Below, one piece after another: positions 9,416 through 18,867 of a stretch of DNA of 47,770 nt (the stretch's first letter is position 1; each line of letters begins with the position of its first letter). A program made the position numbers and the translations under genes. Origin of the DNA: an uncultured Clostridia bacterium (GTDB lineage Bacteria; Bacillota; Clostridia; TANB77; CAG-508); the NCBI GenBank assembly GCA_946401865.1, contig CAMIVO010000008.1:1-47770 (forward strand), given 5' to 3'. Under the pieces are notes generated by a model that searched no databases, was not told where the DNA came from, and saw nothing but the letters and a program-made list of their open reading frames with translations.

Positions 9416-12400
9416 CTATTTAAAATACTCTACTCCAGATTCAAAGATTTTTTGGTCTTTATTTCCAGGGATATTCTTTAATATTCCAGAATAGCATCTT
9501 TCAGAATGTCCCATTTTTCCTAAAACTCTACCATCTGGACTTGTTATTCCTTCTATTGCATATATTGAGTTATTTGGGTTAAAGTTAATGTCATAAGTAG
9601 CATTTCCATCAAAATCCACATATTGTGTAGCAACTTGTCCATTAGCTATTAATCTCTTTAATGTTTCTTCATTTGCTATAAATCTACCTTCTCCATGTGA
9701 TACGGGAATAATAAATTCTTCTCCAAGTTCAACTTTATTAAACCATGGTGATAATTTTGAAACAACTTTAGTTTTAACCATTGTTGATACGTGTCTTGAA
9801 ATAGTGTTAAAAGTTAATGTTGGGCTGTTTTCAGTCATTTCAACTATTTTTCCTTCTGGTACTAATCCAAGTTTTATTAGTGCTTGGAAGCCATTACATA
9901 TTCCAAGTATTAATCCATCTTGTTCATATAAGTGTTTATTTATCGCTTCTTTTAGTCTTGGATTTCTAAATACTGTTGCAATAAATTTTCCAGATCCATC
10001 TGGCTCATCTCCAGAACTGAATCCTCCTGGGAACATTATTATTTGTGCTTGATTTATTCTTTTTTCCATTTCATAGATTGTATCTGTAATATCTTGAGGC
10101 TTTAAGTTTTTAAATACTAATGTATCTGTTATTGCACCTGCATCTTCAAATGCTTTACTAGAATCATATTCACAGTTTGTTCCTGGAAATACTGGTATAA
10201 ATACTCTTGGTGCAGCAAATTTTGTATGTGCAATAATATTACATTTTTTATCACTTAAGATATTTTCTATTTTTGAAAATTTAGATTCTGCTTTTGTTGG
10301 GAATACCTTCTCTAATGGCTCTTTCCATGTTTTAGTAATCTCATCTAAATCTAATACTTCGTTTTCTACAACGATATTATTGTCTTTAGTTGTGTATCCT
10401 AAAACTTTAGTCTTTTCAACATTTACATCTTTTTCAACTTCAATTATGAATGAACCATAATATTGCTTAAAGTATTGTTCTTTAGCTCCAAACTTGAATC
10501 CTATTTTATTACCTATACATGCTTTAGTAATTGCTTCTGCAATTCCTCCAGCTTTAATTGTTCCTATTGATAATACTTTTCCAGCATTAATTAAATTATG
10601 GATTATTTCATAATTTTCTTTTAAGTCTTCAAAATCAATTACTTCTTCTTCACCAATTTTGGTTTTTAATATTAATACCTTTGAATCTGTTTTTTTGAAT
10701 TCATTTGATACAACTTTGTTTATATCAACTGTTCCAACTGCAAAAGAAACAAGTGTAGGTGGTACATCTAATTCATTATAAGAACCAGACATACTGTCTT
10801 TTCCACCAATTGAACCAATTTTAAGCTCTTTTTGTACAAGATATGCACCTAATAATGCTGAAAATGGTTTACCCCATCTGATTGGTTCATTTCTTAATTT
10901 TTCAAAATATTCTTGGAATGTTAAATATGCTTTTTTGTAGTCTCCACCAAGTGCTACATATTTTGTAACAGATTCTACTACTGCATACATTGCTCCATGG
11001 AATGGGCTAAATGATGCAATATAAGGATTATATCCATAAGTCATTATTGTTCCTGTATTTGTATATCCTTTTAATGTTGGAATTCTCGCTACCATTCCTT
11101 CTGCTGGAGTTAATTGATATTTTCCTCCAAATGGCATTATAACTGTATTTGCACCTATTGTGCTATCAAATCTTTCTACTAAACCTTTTTGAGAACAGCA
11201 ATTTAAACTTGAAATTGTTTTCTTCCATTCTTCTTTAATATTTGCTGAATTCTCTTTGTTTAAAGGGCTCTTTGTATAATCAGGTTTTTTTACTTCTATA
11301 TTTGCATTTTTTACATCTCCATTAGTATCTAAAAACTCTCTAGAAATGTCTACAATTATTTTTCCTCTCCAATACATTTTTAGTCTTTTTTCTTCTGTAA
11401 CTTTAGCAACTATTGTAGCCTCTATATTTTCTTCTTCAGCATAACTTATAAATTCTTTTACATCCTTTTCAGCGACTACAACAGCCATTCTTTCTTGTGA
11501 TTCTGAAATTGCAAGTTCTGTTCCATCAAGTCCTTCATATTTTTTAGGTACTTTATCTAGGTTTATTTCTAATCCATCAGCAAGTTCACCTATAGCTACT
11601 GAAACTCCTCCTGCACCAAAATCATTACATCTTTTAATTAATCTAGTAACTTTATTTTCTCTAAATAATCTTTGAATTTTTCTTTCTTCTGGTGCATTTC
11701 CTTTTTGAACCTCTGCACCACAAGTTGTTAATGATTCACTTGTATGAGCTTTTGATGATCCTGTTGCTCCTCCACATCCATCACGTCCTGTTTTTCCACC
11801 AAGTAAAATAACTATATCTCCAGGTTCTGGCCTAGTTCTAACTACATTTTTCTTTGGTGCAGCTCCAATTAATGCTCCAATTTCAAGTCTTTTTGCAACA
11901 TATCCTTCATGATAGATTTCACTAACTTGTCCTGTTGCTAAACCTATTTGGTTTCCATAAGAGCTATATCCTCTTGCTGCCTCATTTGTTATTTTTCTTT
12001 GAGGTAATTTATTTGGAAGTGTTTCCTCAATTGGTTTTCTTGGGTCAGCACATCCTGTAACTCTCATTGCTTGATATACATATACTCTTCCTGATAATGG
12101 GTCTCTAATTGCTCCTCCAAGACAAGTTGCAGCTCCTCCGAAAGGCTCTATTTCTGTTGGATGGTTATGTGTTTCATTTTTGAACATTATTAAATATTCT
12201 TCTGGTTTACCATCAACAAGTATTTCAGCTTTAATTGAACATGCATTTATTTCTTCAGATTCATCAATATCTTTTAAATATCCTTGTTTTTTCAAATCTT
12301 TTACTGCAATAGTTGCAATATCCATTAAACAAATATCTTTTGCCTTTCTTCCTTCATAAACTTGATCTCTTGTTTGTAAGTATTCTTGATAAACTTTTAA

Positions 12401-13129
12401 TAATAAATCCCATTTGATATCTATTACTTCTAACTTTGTTAAAAATGTTGTATGTCTACAATGGTCAGACCAATATGTATCTATCATTTTCATTTCAGTA
12501 ATTGTAGGATCTCTTTTTTCTGTATTTTTAAAATAGTTTTGACAGAATTTTAAGTCTTTTATATCCATTGCAAATCCATATTTTTTATAGAATTTTTCAC
12601 AATCTTCATCTGTCATGTTAATAAATCCCTCAACAATATCAACATCTTCAGGGATTTGTAAATTATCTTTTAAAGTTTCAACTTTTTCTAATGAACATTC
12701 TCTCGAATCTACTGGGTTTATTAAATATTTTTTTATTTTATCAACTTGTATATCTGTTAAATTACCTTTTAAAAGGTATATTTTAGCAGTTTTAGCAGTT
12801 GGTCTTTCTCCTTCTGTTAATATTTGTAAACACTCAGAAAGAGAATTTGCTCTTTGGTCAAACTGTCCTGGTAAAAACTCTATACCAAATACTTTATATC
12901 CTGTAAAATCATAGTATTCTTCAAAGTAATCATCTACTTGGGGTTCAGAAAAAATAGTAGTTTTTGCTTTTTCAAAATCACTATCTTCTACACCTTCTAC
13001 ATCATATCTATTAAGTACAATAACATCTTCTAGCTCTTTTATTTGAAGATTTTCTTTTAAGTCATTTAAAACTCCTTTTGCTTCAATATCAAAACCATTT
13101 TTCTTTTTAACATAAATTCTTTTTACCAT
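9416..13129 (-). CDS. purL: PurL, single-chain FGAM synthase
   Basis: This 1237-residue enzyme makes FGAM from FGAR, glutamine and ATP. It is the large form in which the small-subunit-like N-terminus, two AIR-synthase-like halves and a C-terminal glutaminase are joined, so separate purS and purQ are not needed. Visible motifs are the early DTYWSDHCRHTTF, NETHNHPTEIEPFGGAATCLGG, GSIGGKDSMSGSY, and the glutaminase core IPVFPGTNCEYD, FPGGFSSGDEPDGSG and GICNGFQALI with its nucleophile cysteine. GGAGG precedes the ATG. It heads the purL-purB-purD minus-strand series. Confidence 0.96.
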   Translation of the reverse strand: MVKRIYVKKKNGFDIEAKGVLNDLKENLQIKELEDVIVLNRYDVEGVEDSDFEKAKTTIFSEPQVDDYFEEYYDFTGYKVFGIEFLPGQFDQRANSLSECLQILTEGERPTAKTAKIYLLKGNLTDIQVDKIKKYLINPVDSRECSLEKVETLKDNLQIPEDVDIVEGFINMTDEDCEKFYKKYGFAMDIKDLKFCQNYFKNTEKRDPTITEMKMIDTYWSDHCRHTTFLTKLEVIDIKWDLLLKVYQEYLQTRDQVYEGRKAKDICLMDIATIAVKDLKKQGYLKDIDESEEINACSIKAEILVDGKPEEYLIMFKNETHNHPTEIEPFGGAATCLGGAIRDPLSGRVYVYQAMRVTGCADPRKPIEETLPNKLPQRKITNEAARGYSSYGNQIGLATGQVSEIYHEGYVAKRLEIGALIGAAPKKNVVRTRPEPGDIVILLGGKTGRDGCGGATGSSKAHTSESLTTCGAEVQKGNAPEERKIQRLFRENKVTRLIKRCNDFGAGGVSVAIGELADGLEINLDKVPKKYEGLDGTELAISESQERMAVVVAEKDVKEFISYAEEENIEATIVAKVTEEKRLKMYWRGKIIVDISREFLDTNGDVKNANIEVKKPDYTKSPLNKENSANIKEEWKKTISSLNCCSQKGLVERFDSTIGANTVIMPFGGKYQLTPAEGMVARIPTLKGYTNTGTIMTYGYNPYIASFSPFHGAMYAVVESVTKYVALGGDYKKAYLTFQEYFEKLRNEPIRWGKPFSALLGAYLVQKELKIGSIGGKDSMSGSYNELDVPPTLVSFAVGTVDINKVVSNEFKKTDSKVLILKTKIGEEEVIDFEDLKENYEIIHNLINAGKVLSIGTIKAGGIAEAITKACIGNKIGFKFGAKEQYFKQYYGSFIIEVEKDVNVEKTKVLGYTTKDNNIVVENEVLDLDEITKTWKEPLEKVFPTKAESKFSKIENILSDKKCNIIAHTKFAAPRVFIPVFPGTNCEYDSSKAFEDAGAITDTLVFKNLKPQDITDTIYEMEKRINQAQIIMFPGGFSSGDEPDGSGKFIATVFRNPRLKEAINKHLYEQDGLILGICNGFQALIKLGLVPEGKIVEMTENSPTLTFNTISRHVSTMVKTKVVSKLSPWFNKVELGEEFIIPVSHGEGRFIANEETLKRLIANGQVATQYVDFDGNATYDINFNPNNSIYAIEGITSPDGRVLGKMGHSERCYSGILKNIPGNKDQKIFESGVEYFK

Positions 13130-13163
13130 TTCTTTCCTCCAATTTTATAAATTTATTTAAAAT

Positions 13164-13220
13164 AAAAAGCAAAGGCGGATAGAATCCGACAATCGTCGTA
13201 TAATATCCGCCTTGCTTTTT
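13164..13220 (-). terminator. Terminator of the 128-codon orphan gene
   Basis: A 16-17-base stem (AAAAAGCAAGGCGGAT against ATCCGCCTTTGCTTTTT, one bulge) encloses a second small stem around CGACGATTGTCG. On the minus strand it is followed by a T-rich tract. It lies just downstream of the orphan gene and upstream of purL. Confidence 0.75.
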
Positions 13221-13229
13221 GTCAGTCAA
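13200..13229 (-). promoter_or_regulatory. Candidate purL promoter embedded in the terminator arm
   Basis: TTGACT and TATTAT are 18 bases apart on the minus strand. The -10 box lies just inside the first arm of the preceding terminator, so RNA started here would lack that arm and escape the hairpin. Confidence 0.4.
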
Positions 13230-13257
13230 AATTCAACAATCGGTAAATCCCTTACCC

Positions 13258-13644
13258 TTAGATGAAGCTAGAATTTCTCAGAATGTATTTGTTGAAAAAC
13301 CACCATACATTGTACACTATGATTTTCAGATTATACAGAATCTCAAGAGCTGTATTAGGCGGTTCAACCTTAAATGAGGTGTCGGGATGGACTGTAATCT
13401 TGTAACCCCAATGAACATATACTTTCCAATATGGATTCTCACTTGTTATGAGGCCTTCTTCATCATCGTAAGTTCTCATTGTAAGTGGTTTCTCAAGATA
13501 TACCCCACCATTAACAATGATATCCACAAACTCTTTGTCATACCGAAAAGGGGCAAGTTTTTCTCTGATTTCTTCCCGAGTGTACCTAGGGTTAAGAATA
13601 ACAATTCTATTACCATCTGTATGAATTTCTATGTACCAACTCAT
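13258..13644 (-). CDS. Orphan 128-residue protein in the purine locus, unknown function
   Basis: I do not recognise a family. The soluble N-terminal two thirds is rich in charged and aromatic residues (MSWYIEIHTDGNRIVILNPRYT, WKVYVHWGYKITVHP). The C-terminus has a more hydrophobic aromatic stretch around NLKIIVYNVWWFFNKYIL that could be a membrane-associated helix. The gene has an excellent AAGGAGGT ribosome site, a perfect consensus promoter and its own terminator. Sampled stretches have about 37% G+C compared with about 25-30% nearby, and codon use is less AT-biased. It appears to be a self-contained, possibly transferred gene placed between purM and purL. Confidence 0.8.
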   Translation of the reverse strand: MSWYIEIHTDGNRIVILNPRYTREEIREKLAPFRYDKEFVDIIVNGGVYLEKPLTMRTYDDEEGLITSENPYWKVYVHWGYKITVHPDTSFKVEPPNTALEILYNLKIIVYNVWWFFNKYILRNSSFI

Positions 13645-13697
13645 GTGTACCTCCTTGGGGCAACAGCCCGTTGAAAAAAAGTTAATTAGCTACTTAT

Positions 13698-13726
13698 ATT
13701 ATACTCTATTATTATTAAATTGTCAA
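13698..13726 (-). promoter_or_regulatory. Perfect consensus promoter of the orphan gene
   Basis: On the minus strand TTGACA and TATAAT are separated by exactly 17 bases. The predicted leader is about 45 bases and contains a GGGC-loop-GCCC hairpin immediately before the AAGGAGGT ribosome site. Confidence 0.75.
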
Positions 13727-13747
13727 AATTCTACTATTCAATTATTA

Positions 13748-14788
13748 TTATAAATCTATTTTTATCTCCTTATTTCCTTCCTCAACCTTTCCAATAATAT
13801 ATGCTTTTTCTCCTTGTTCTTCTAATATTTTAACTGCATTTTCTGCATCTTCTTTCTTTACAATAAGGGCCATGCCAATTCCCATATTAAATGTATTATA
13901 CATATCTCTTTCAGGAATATTTCCAACTTTTTGTATAAGTTTAAATATTGGTAAAATAGGATATGAATCTTTATTAATTTTTAGTGAAACTCCTTCTTTT
14001 AACATTCTTGGCATATTTTCATAAAAGCCTCCTCCAGTAATATGTGAAACTCCTTTAACTTGTATCTTTTTCATTAATTCTAATACTGGCTTTACATATA
14101 TTTTAGTTGGAGTTAGTAAACATTCTCCTAATGTCATACCTAATTCATCATAATATTTACTTAAATTTTCCTTATTTACATCAAAAATTTTTCTTACTAA
14201 AGAAAATCCATTAGAATGAACACCTGTTGATGCGATTCCAATAACGGCATCACCTACTTCTACTGTATTGTTATCAATTATTTTACTTCTGTCTACTGCA
14301 CCTACGGAAAAACCAGCTAAATCATACTCTCCTTCTTTGTAAAATCCTGGCATCTCTGCTGTTTCTCCGCCAATTAAGCTACATCCTGCAATTTTACATC
14401 CATCAGCTACTCCTTTTACAATTGTTGCAACAACTTCTGGTATATTTTTTCCTAAAGCCATATAATCTAAAAAAAATAATGGCTTTGCTCCTGCACAAAC
14501 TATGTCATTTACACACATTGCTACACAGTCTTGTCCAATAGTATCATGTTTATTCATTAAAAAAGCTAATTTTAGCTTTGTCCCTACACCATCAGTCCCT
14601 GAAACTAAAACTGTATCTTCTGTTTTTTCTGAATTTAATGAATAAAGTCCACCAAATCCACCTAAATCTGAAATTACATTTTCATCATAGGTATTTTTAA
14701 CAAATTTTTTTATTAATTCTACCGATTTGTACCCTGCAGTTACATCTACTCCCGCTTCTTTGTAGCTTTCACTAAAACTTTGATTCAT
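13748..14788 (-). CDS. purM: PurM, AIR synthetase
   Basis: The 346-residue enzyme closes the imidazole ring to give AIR from FGAM. Visible motifs include [43 protein letters not shown] and [17 protein letters not shown], all typical of the PurM fold. An AAAGGAAA site precedes the ATG. It is divergent from the HD-domain gene at 15010 and upstream of the orphan gene. It has its own promoter, so it is probably expressed separately from purL. Confidence 0.96.
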   Translation of the reverse strand: MNQSFSESYKEAGVDVTAGYKSVELIKKFVKNTYDENVISDLGGFGGLYSLNSEKTEDTVLVSGTDGVGTKLKLAFLMNKHDTIGQDCVAMCVNDIVCAGAKPLFFLDYMALGKNIPEVVATIVKGVADGCKIAGCSLIGGETAEMPGFYKEGEYDLAGFSVGAVDRSKIIDNNTVEVGDAVIGIASTGVHSNGFSLVRKIFDVNKENLSKYYDELGMTLGECLLTPTKIYVKPVLELMKKIQVKGVSHITGGGFYENMPRMLKEGVSLKINKDSYPILPIFKLIQKVGNIPERDMYNTFNMGIGMALIVKKEDAENAVKILEEQGEKAYIIGKVEEGNKEIKIDL

Positions 14789-14827
14789 TCTTTAATTTCC
14801 TTTCTTTATTTTATTTTTTTCACATAC

Positions 14828-14856
14828 ATATTATCTAATTTTCATTCAAATGTCAA
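14828..14856 (-). promoter_or_regulatory. Candidate purM promoter
   Basis: A consensus TTGACA is followed after 17 bases by TAATAT on the minus strand, about 40 bases before the purM start. Confidence 0.5.
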
Positions 14857-14880
14857 TATTTTTATCATATAAAAATTGAT

Positions 14881-14917
14881 ATAACATATTTACAATTTTA
14901 TGTAAATATGTTATACT
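14881..14917 (+). promoter_or_regulatory. Promoter overlapped by a 14-bp palindromic operator
   Basis: TTTACA at 14889-14894 and TATACT at 14912-14917 are 17 bases apart. A perfect inverted repeat, ATAACATATTTACA and its complement with a six-base centre (14881-14914), covers the -35 box, the spacer and part of the -10 box. This looks like a repressor site controlling the HD-domain gene downstream. Confidence 0.6.
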
Positions 14918-15009
14918 ATGTTCGATTATATTATAATATAAAGGAATTTTATTTAAACATAATTATTTTTTTAACTAGTATATTCCTTTTAGAAAGGACT
15001 TAATTTTAT

Positions 15010-16764
15010 ATGAGCACTCATAATAGAATAAAGAAAAAGAAATTAAAACCTTCATTAGAAATTGGTCGTCGATTTAAAGATTTTGAAAAAAGAATGGCCT
15101 TAAAAACATTAGAGCAATATTCTGCGGAAATAGACTTCGTTTTAGCTCCTTATAGTAGAAAAAGTGCCGAAGAAACAATGATGGTAAAAGGGTTAAGAAA
15201 ATCAAATCAAGAAACCACAACCAGAAAAACTCATTCTGAAAATTTAGCATTAATAGCACGTTTAATTGCAGAAGGAATAAATAAAAAAAATGGTTCTTTG
15301 ATATTTAATTATGGAATTTTGAATATTATGGCTAAATACCATGATATAGGTCATACTTTTTACGGACATAGTGGAGAATGGTGGCTTTCTGATATAAAAG
15401 AAGATTATGGTATAGGGTACTATGTTCACAATGCATTAGGCCCAAGAGAGTTAATTTATACAGACGAAATTTATGATAAAATAATTGAAACTATTCAACA
15501 AAGACATCCAGAAATAAGTACTAAAACTCTAAACAAAATTAGAAAACATTTATGGATTATTATGGAAGGAATAAATTCCCATAATGGTGAAAGATCTGAA
15601 CGCGAATATAAACCAGATTTAAATAAAACAGAAAAAGATTTTCAAAGAGAAAATTTATTTTGCCATACTAAAAAAGGCTTTGATAGAACAATCATTCCAG
15701 GAACCCCTGAAGCTGCACTTATGAGAATATGTGATAAAATATCATATATACCTTACGATATGGTAGATGGAATAAGAGAAGGATTTATACCATGTCTGAA
15801 TGAAGAATATAGAGTAGTTTTAAGACAACTTGGAATTACAGATGAGGAAATTGATAACTGTGCTATAAATAACAATTATGATGAACTAGCAAAAAAATTA
15901 CAAATGATTTTAATAAATGATGTTATAGCTAATAGTGATGGTTCTACTATCAGAATGTCTAAAAAAATTTCAGAATTATTAAATGAATTGAGAAATATAA
16001 ACAACCGACAAATTGTAAACTTTGCTGTATTAAAAGAGGATAATGAAATATACCCTAAGGCATTAAAAACTCTAATGAATGAATTTAAGGATATAATTTT
16101 AGATGAACATATACTAGAATCCTTAGAAGCTGGAGAAATTCCTGTTGAAAGAAAAAAAGAAATATTAACAAAATACAAAGATAGTCCTTATATATCTGGT
16201 ATTAAATACATATTAAATACCAACCAAAAAGATTTTAAATATACAAAACAAATAGTTAAAGGCGCTACTATACAAAGTATTTGGGATGAACAAAAAATAG
16301 CAAGAGATTATGTTAGTGGAGAAAAACCTTTAAAAGAATGTTATAAACTTTCAAATAATGATTTTAAAAATAAAAGTCAAAGAATTGATTATTATATTCG
16401 TTATTACAGACGAATGGCCCAAGATTCAAATATAGACTTGGAACATTATTCAAGAGAAAATAAACTTAATGATTTGTATACGGTATTCGACAATATTAAT
16501 AACCCTACAAAAAGTAGCCCACTTTATTATAAAATGCCTGAAAGAATCGCTTTAGAAATTGGAGCAAAATATTTGTCAACATTAAATGATATTGAATTTA
16601 TGGATTTGTTGAGAGCATCGGGATTAGTTAATGATGAACAATATCAATCACTTACTAGAAAATATAGGAATATTAAATTACCTTCAGAATTCCAAGTTCA
16701 ACGAAATTGGGAAGAAATTACTCAAGATCAAGCTCAAGCTCAAGCTCAAGCTGAAAAGCTATGA
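15010..16764 (+). CDS. HD-domain protein, dGTPase-like
   Basis: The 584-residue protein resembles deoxyguanosine triphosphate triphosphohydrolases, which split dNTPs into nucleoside and triphosphate. Metal-site residues are in place: H75 in RKTHSENLALIA, H111-D112 in AKYHDIGHTFYGHSGE, and D242 in RICDKISYIPYDMVDG. The rest, about residues 260-570, is a helical region I do not recognise. The C-terminus is a short QAQAQAQA tract encoded by four CAAGCT hexamers. An AGAAAGGA site precedes the ATG. A role in dNTP balance or phage defence is possible; it is divergent from purM and has a probable regulated promoter. Confidence 0.7.
   Translation: MSTHNRIKKKKLKPSLEIGRRFKDFEKRMALKTLEQYSAEIDFVLAPYSRKSAEETMMVKGLRKSNQETTTRKTHSENLALIARLIAEGINKKNGSLIFNYGILNIMAKYHDIGHTFYGHSGEWWLSDIKEDYGIGYYVHNALGPRELIYTDEIYDKIIETIQQRHPEISTKTLNKIRKHLWIIMEGINSHNGERSEREYKPDLNKTEKDFQRENLFCHTKKGFDRTIIPGTPEAALMRICDKISYIPYDMVDGIREGFIPCLNEEYRVVLRQLGITDEEIDNCAINNNYDELAKKLQMILINDVIANSDGSTIRMSKKISELLNELRNINNRQIVNFAVLKEDNEIYPKALKTLMNEFKDIILDEHILESLEAGEIPVERKKEILTKYKDSPYISGIKYILNTNQKDFKYTKQIVKGATIQSIWDEQKIARDYVSGEKPLKECYKLSNNDFKNKSQRIDYYIRYYRRMAQDSNIDLEHYSRENKLNDLYTVFDNINNPTKSSPLYYKMPERIALEIGAKYLSTLNDIEFMDLLRASGLVNDEQYQSLTRKYRNIKLPSEFQVQRNWEEITQDQAQAQAQAEKL
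16729..16752 (+). repeat. Hexanucleotide repeat (CAAGCT)x4
   Basis: Four perfect tandem copies of CAAGCT encode alternating Gln-Ala at the extreme C-terminus of the dGTPase-like protein. Such a tract could change copy number by slippage without leaving frame. Confidence 0.85.
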
Positions 16765-16808
16765 TTTTGGGGATGATTTTGATTTTGGGGACACATCCCA
16801 AAATCATA
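16762..16808. repeat. GTCCCC-type repeat after the dGTPase-like gene
   Basis: GATTTTGGGG units occur in tandem and are followed by an inverted GATTTTGGGGACACATCCC...AAAATC segment. Bases 16781-16807 are the exact reverse complement of 61-87. The repeat begins at the stop codon of the preceding gene. Confidence 0.75.
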
Positions 16809-16817
16809 AGGCTAGTT

Positions 16818-16853
16818 AAAAAGCTTTGTAATTTTATAATTACAAAGCTTTTT
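16818..16853. terminator. Bidirectional terminator between the dGTPase-like gene and ftsH
   Basis: A perfect 15-bp stem (AAAAAGCTTTGTAAT) with a six-base loop has A and T runs on both sides and serves the two converging genes. Confidence 0.85.
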
Positions 16854-16871
16854 TGCACTATGATTATAATT

Positions 16872-18821
16872 TTAGCTTTGGGTGCCATCTTCAAAAAATG
16901 TTTTGAATTTTTCTTCATTTATTTTTTCAGATCTTAATAGTTCTTGTGCAACAGCATCTAATTTGTCCATATGCTCTCTTAATATTGTTTGTGCATCTGA
17001 ATATGCTGTATCTATAAGTTTTTTAACTTCAACACCGATTCTGTCTCCCATATCTTTTCCAAACATATCTAATGGATATTCTCCATTTTCATTTTTTAGT
17101 GATATTGGTCCAATTATATCATTCATTCCATATTTAACAATCATATCTTTTGCAATTTGTGTTGCAACTTCTATATCATTACTAGCTCCTGTTGAAATAT
17201 CATCTAAAGCAATTTTTTCTGCAGCACGACCACCAAGTAGTGCAATTAGCTTTTCTTCCATTTCTGTTTTTGATATATAAGATTTATCTTCATCTGTTTT
17301 ATACATGGTGTATCCACCTGCCATACCTCTTGGAATAATTGATATTTCTTTTACTTTCTTTTGTGTTGGTAAATACCAGCTTACTATTGCATGTCCAGCT
17401 TCATGATATGCAGTTAATTTTTTGTCTTTATCTGAAATTACTCGTTCTTTTTTCTCTAAACCAACTGTTACCTTTTTAACTGCTTCTTCTATGTCATCTT
17501 TTTCTATTTTATTGTGTTCACATTTTGTTGCAATGATTGCTGCTTCATTTAAAATATTTGCAAGTTCTGCTCCTGTAAATCCTGCTGTATCTTCTGCAAT
17601 ACTTTCTAAATCTATATCTTCTGCAAGTTTTTTGCCTTTACTATGAATTCTTAATATTTCTGCTCTGCCTTTTTTATCTGGTGCAGGAATTGTTATTTGT
17701 CTATCAAATCTTCCTGGTCTTAAAAGTGCTTTGTCAAGCATTTCTGGTCTGTTTGTTGCAGCAAGAATTATAATTGTTTCTTCTGTTTTAAAACCATCCA
17801 TTTCAACTAGTAACTGATTTAAGGTTTGGTTATTTTCAGATTCTGCTCCACTTCCATTTGTTCTTCTTGAACCAATTGCATCTATTTCGTCTATAAATAC
17901 AATACATGGTGCCATTTTTCTTGCTTTTTCAAATAACTTTCTAACACGAGATGCACCAAGTCCTGCAAACATTTCTATGAATTCTGATCCACTCATGGAA
18001 ATAAATGGAACTCCTGCTTCTCCTGCAATTGCTTTTGCAATTAAAGTTTTACCTGTTCCAGGTTTTCCATATAAAAGAACACCTTTTGGAATTTTTGCTC
18101 CCATTTCTATGAATTTTTTAGGTTCTTTCAAAAACTGTACTAGCTCAACCATTTCTTGCTTTTCTTCATCAAGACCTGCAACATCAGAAAACTTAGTTTT
18201 TGTTTTTCTTTCTGTTTCGTCATATATTTCGCCTTTATCCCCTAATCCTTGCATTTTAAATAATACTATACATAGTGCTAACAGAATAAAAGTTGGTAAA
18301 AATGATATAATATGTGCTGGTAAAGAAGCTATAAAGTTTTGTTTGTGTTGAATAAGCTCAATTTCATTTCCATTTAATGCTTCTGCTTGAATAAGTTCAA
18401 TAAAATTTTGGACATTCGGAATTATAGCTTTTTTTACAAGTGCTTCATCTACTACTTCTTCTTTTCCAAATACATAATTTAATAATTGCTTGTATATATC
18501 TGAATATGCACTTTCACTTCCATTTTTATTTTCATTTATATTTTCGTTTTTCTTTTCTTCTTCATTTTGTTCTATAATTTGACCATTTTCATCTATTTTA
18601 TTTTTTAAAGTAACTTTTAAAGAAGTAGAGCCAACTGTCATTTCTACTTTATCAACATTTCTACTTGCAACTTGTTTTATTAAGTCTGTATAACTTAATG
18701 TTTTATCATCTTTTTGATTTTGTTTTAAATTTAGTATCAAAATAAATATAATTAGTAATATACCAATAGTTATTAATATTCCAAAAAGTATATTTTTTAT
18801 TTTGTTATCATTTTTTTTCAT
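16872..18821 (-). CDS. ftsH: FtsH, membrane AAA+ zinc metalloprotease
   Basis: FtsH degrades unneeded or damaged membrane and soluble proteins. The 649-residue protein has a first membrane helix at about residues 11-31, a roughly 140-residue extracytoplasmic segment, and a second helix at about 171-190. The AAA domain follows with Walker A GKPGTGKT (252-259), Walker B CIVFIDEIDAIG and the second-region-of-homology arginines (ATNRPEMLDKALLRPGRFDRQ). The zinc site HEAGH in TAYHEAGHAIVSW is intact. The extracytoplasmic segment carries an Asn/Glu/Lys-rich linker at about 84-103. It lies 46 bases after the DUF1189 gene. Confidence 0.97.
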   Translation of the reverse strand: MKKNDNKIKNILFGILITIGILLIIFILILNLKQNQKDDKTLSYTDLIKQVASRNVDKVEMTVGSTSLKVTLKNKIDENGQIIEQNEEEKKNENINENKNGSESAYSDIYKQLLNYVFGKEEVVDEALVKKAIIPNVQNFIELIQAEALNGNEIELIQHKQNFIASLPAHIISFLPTFILLALCIVLFKMQGLGDKGEIYDETERKTKTKFSDVAGLDEEKQEMVELVQFLKEPKKFIEMGAKIPKGVLLYGKPGTGKTLIAKAIAGEAGVPFISMSGSEFIEMFAGLGASRVRKLFEKARKMAPCIVFIDEIDAIGSRRTNGSGAESENNQTLNQLLVEMDGFKTEETIIILAATNRPEMLDKALLRPGRFDRQITIPAPDKKGRAEILRIHSKGKKLAEDIDLESIAEDTAGFTGAELANILNEAAIIATKCEHNKIEKDDIEEAVKKVTVGLEKKERVISDKDKKLTAYHEAGHAIVSWYLPTQKKVKEISIIPRGMAGGYTMYKTDEDKSYISKTEMEEKLIALLGGRAAEKIALDDISTGASNDIEVATQIAKDMIVKYGMNDIIGPISLKNENGEYPLDMFGKDMGDRIGVEVKKLIDTAYSDAQTILREHMDKLDAVAQELLRSEKINEEKFKTFFEDGTQS

Positions 18822-18867
18822 TTTACTGACATTCCTTTCTTTCTAGGCGCAAATATTTTTATTATAT

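Noticed and set aside
13387..13674. 95-codon frame opposite the orphan gene
   Set aside because: The minus-strand gene has a perfect promoter, ribosome site and terminator. The plus frame has none of these.
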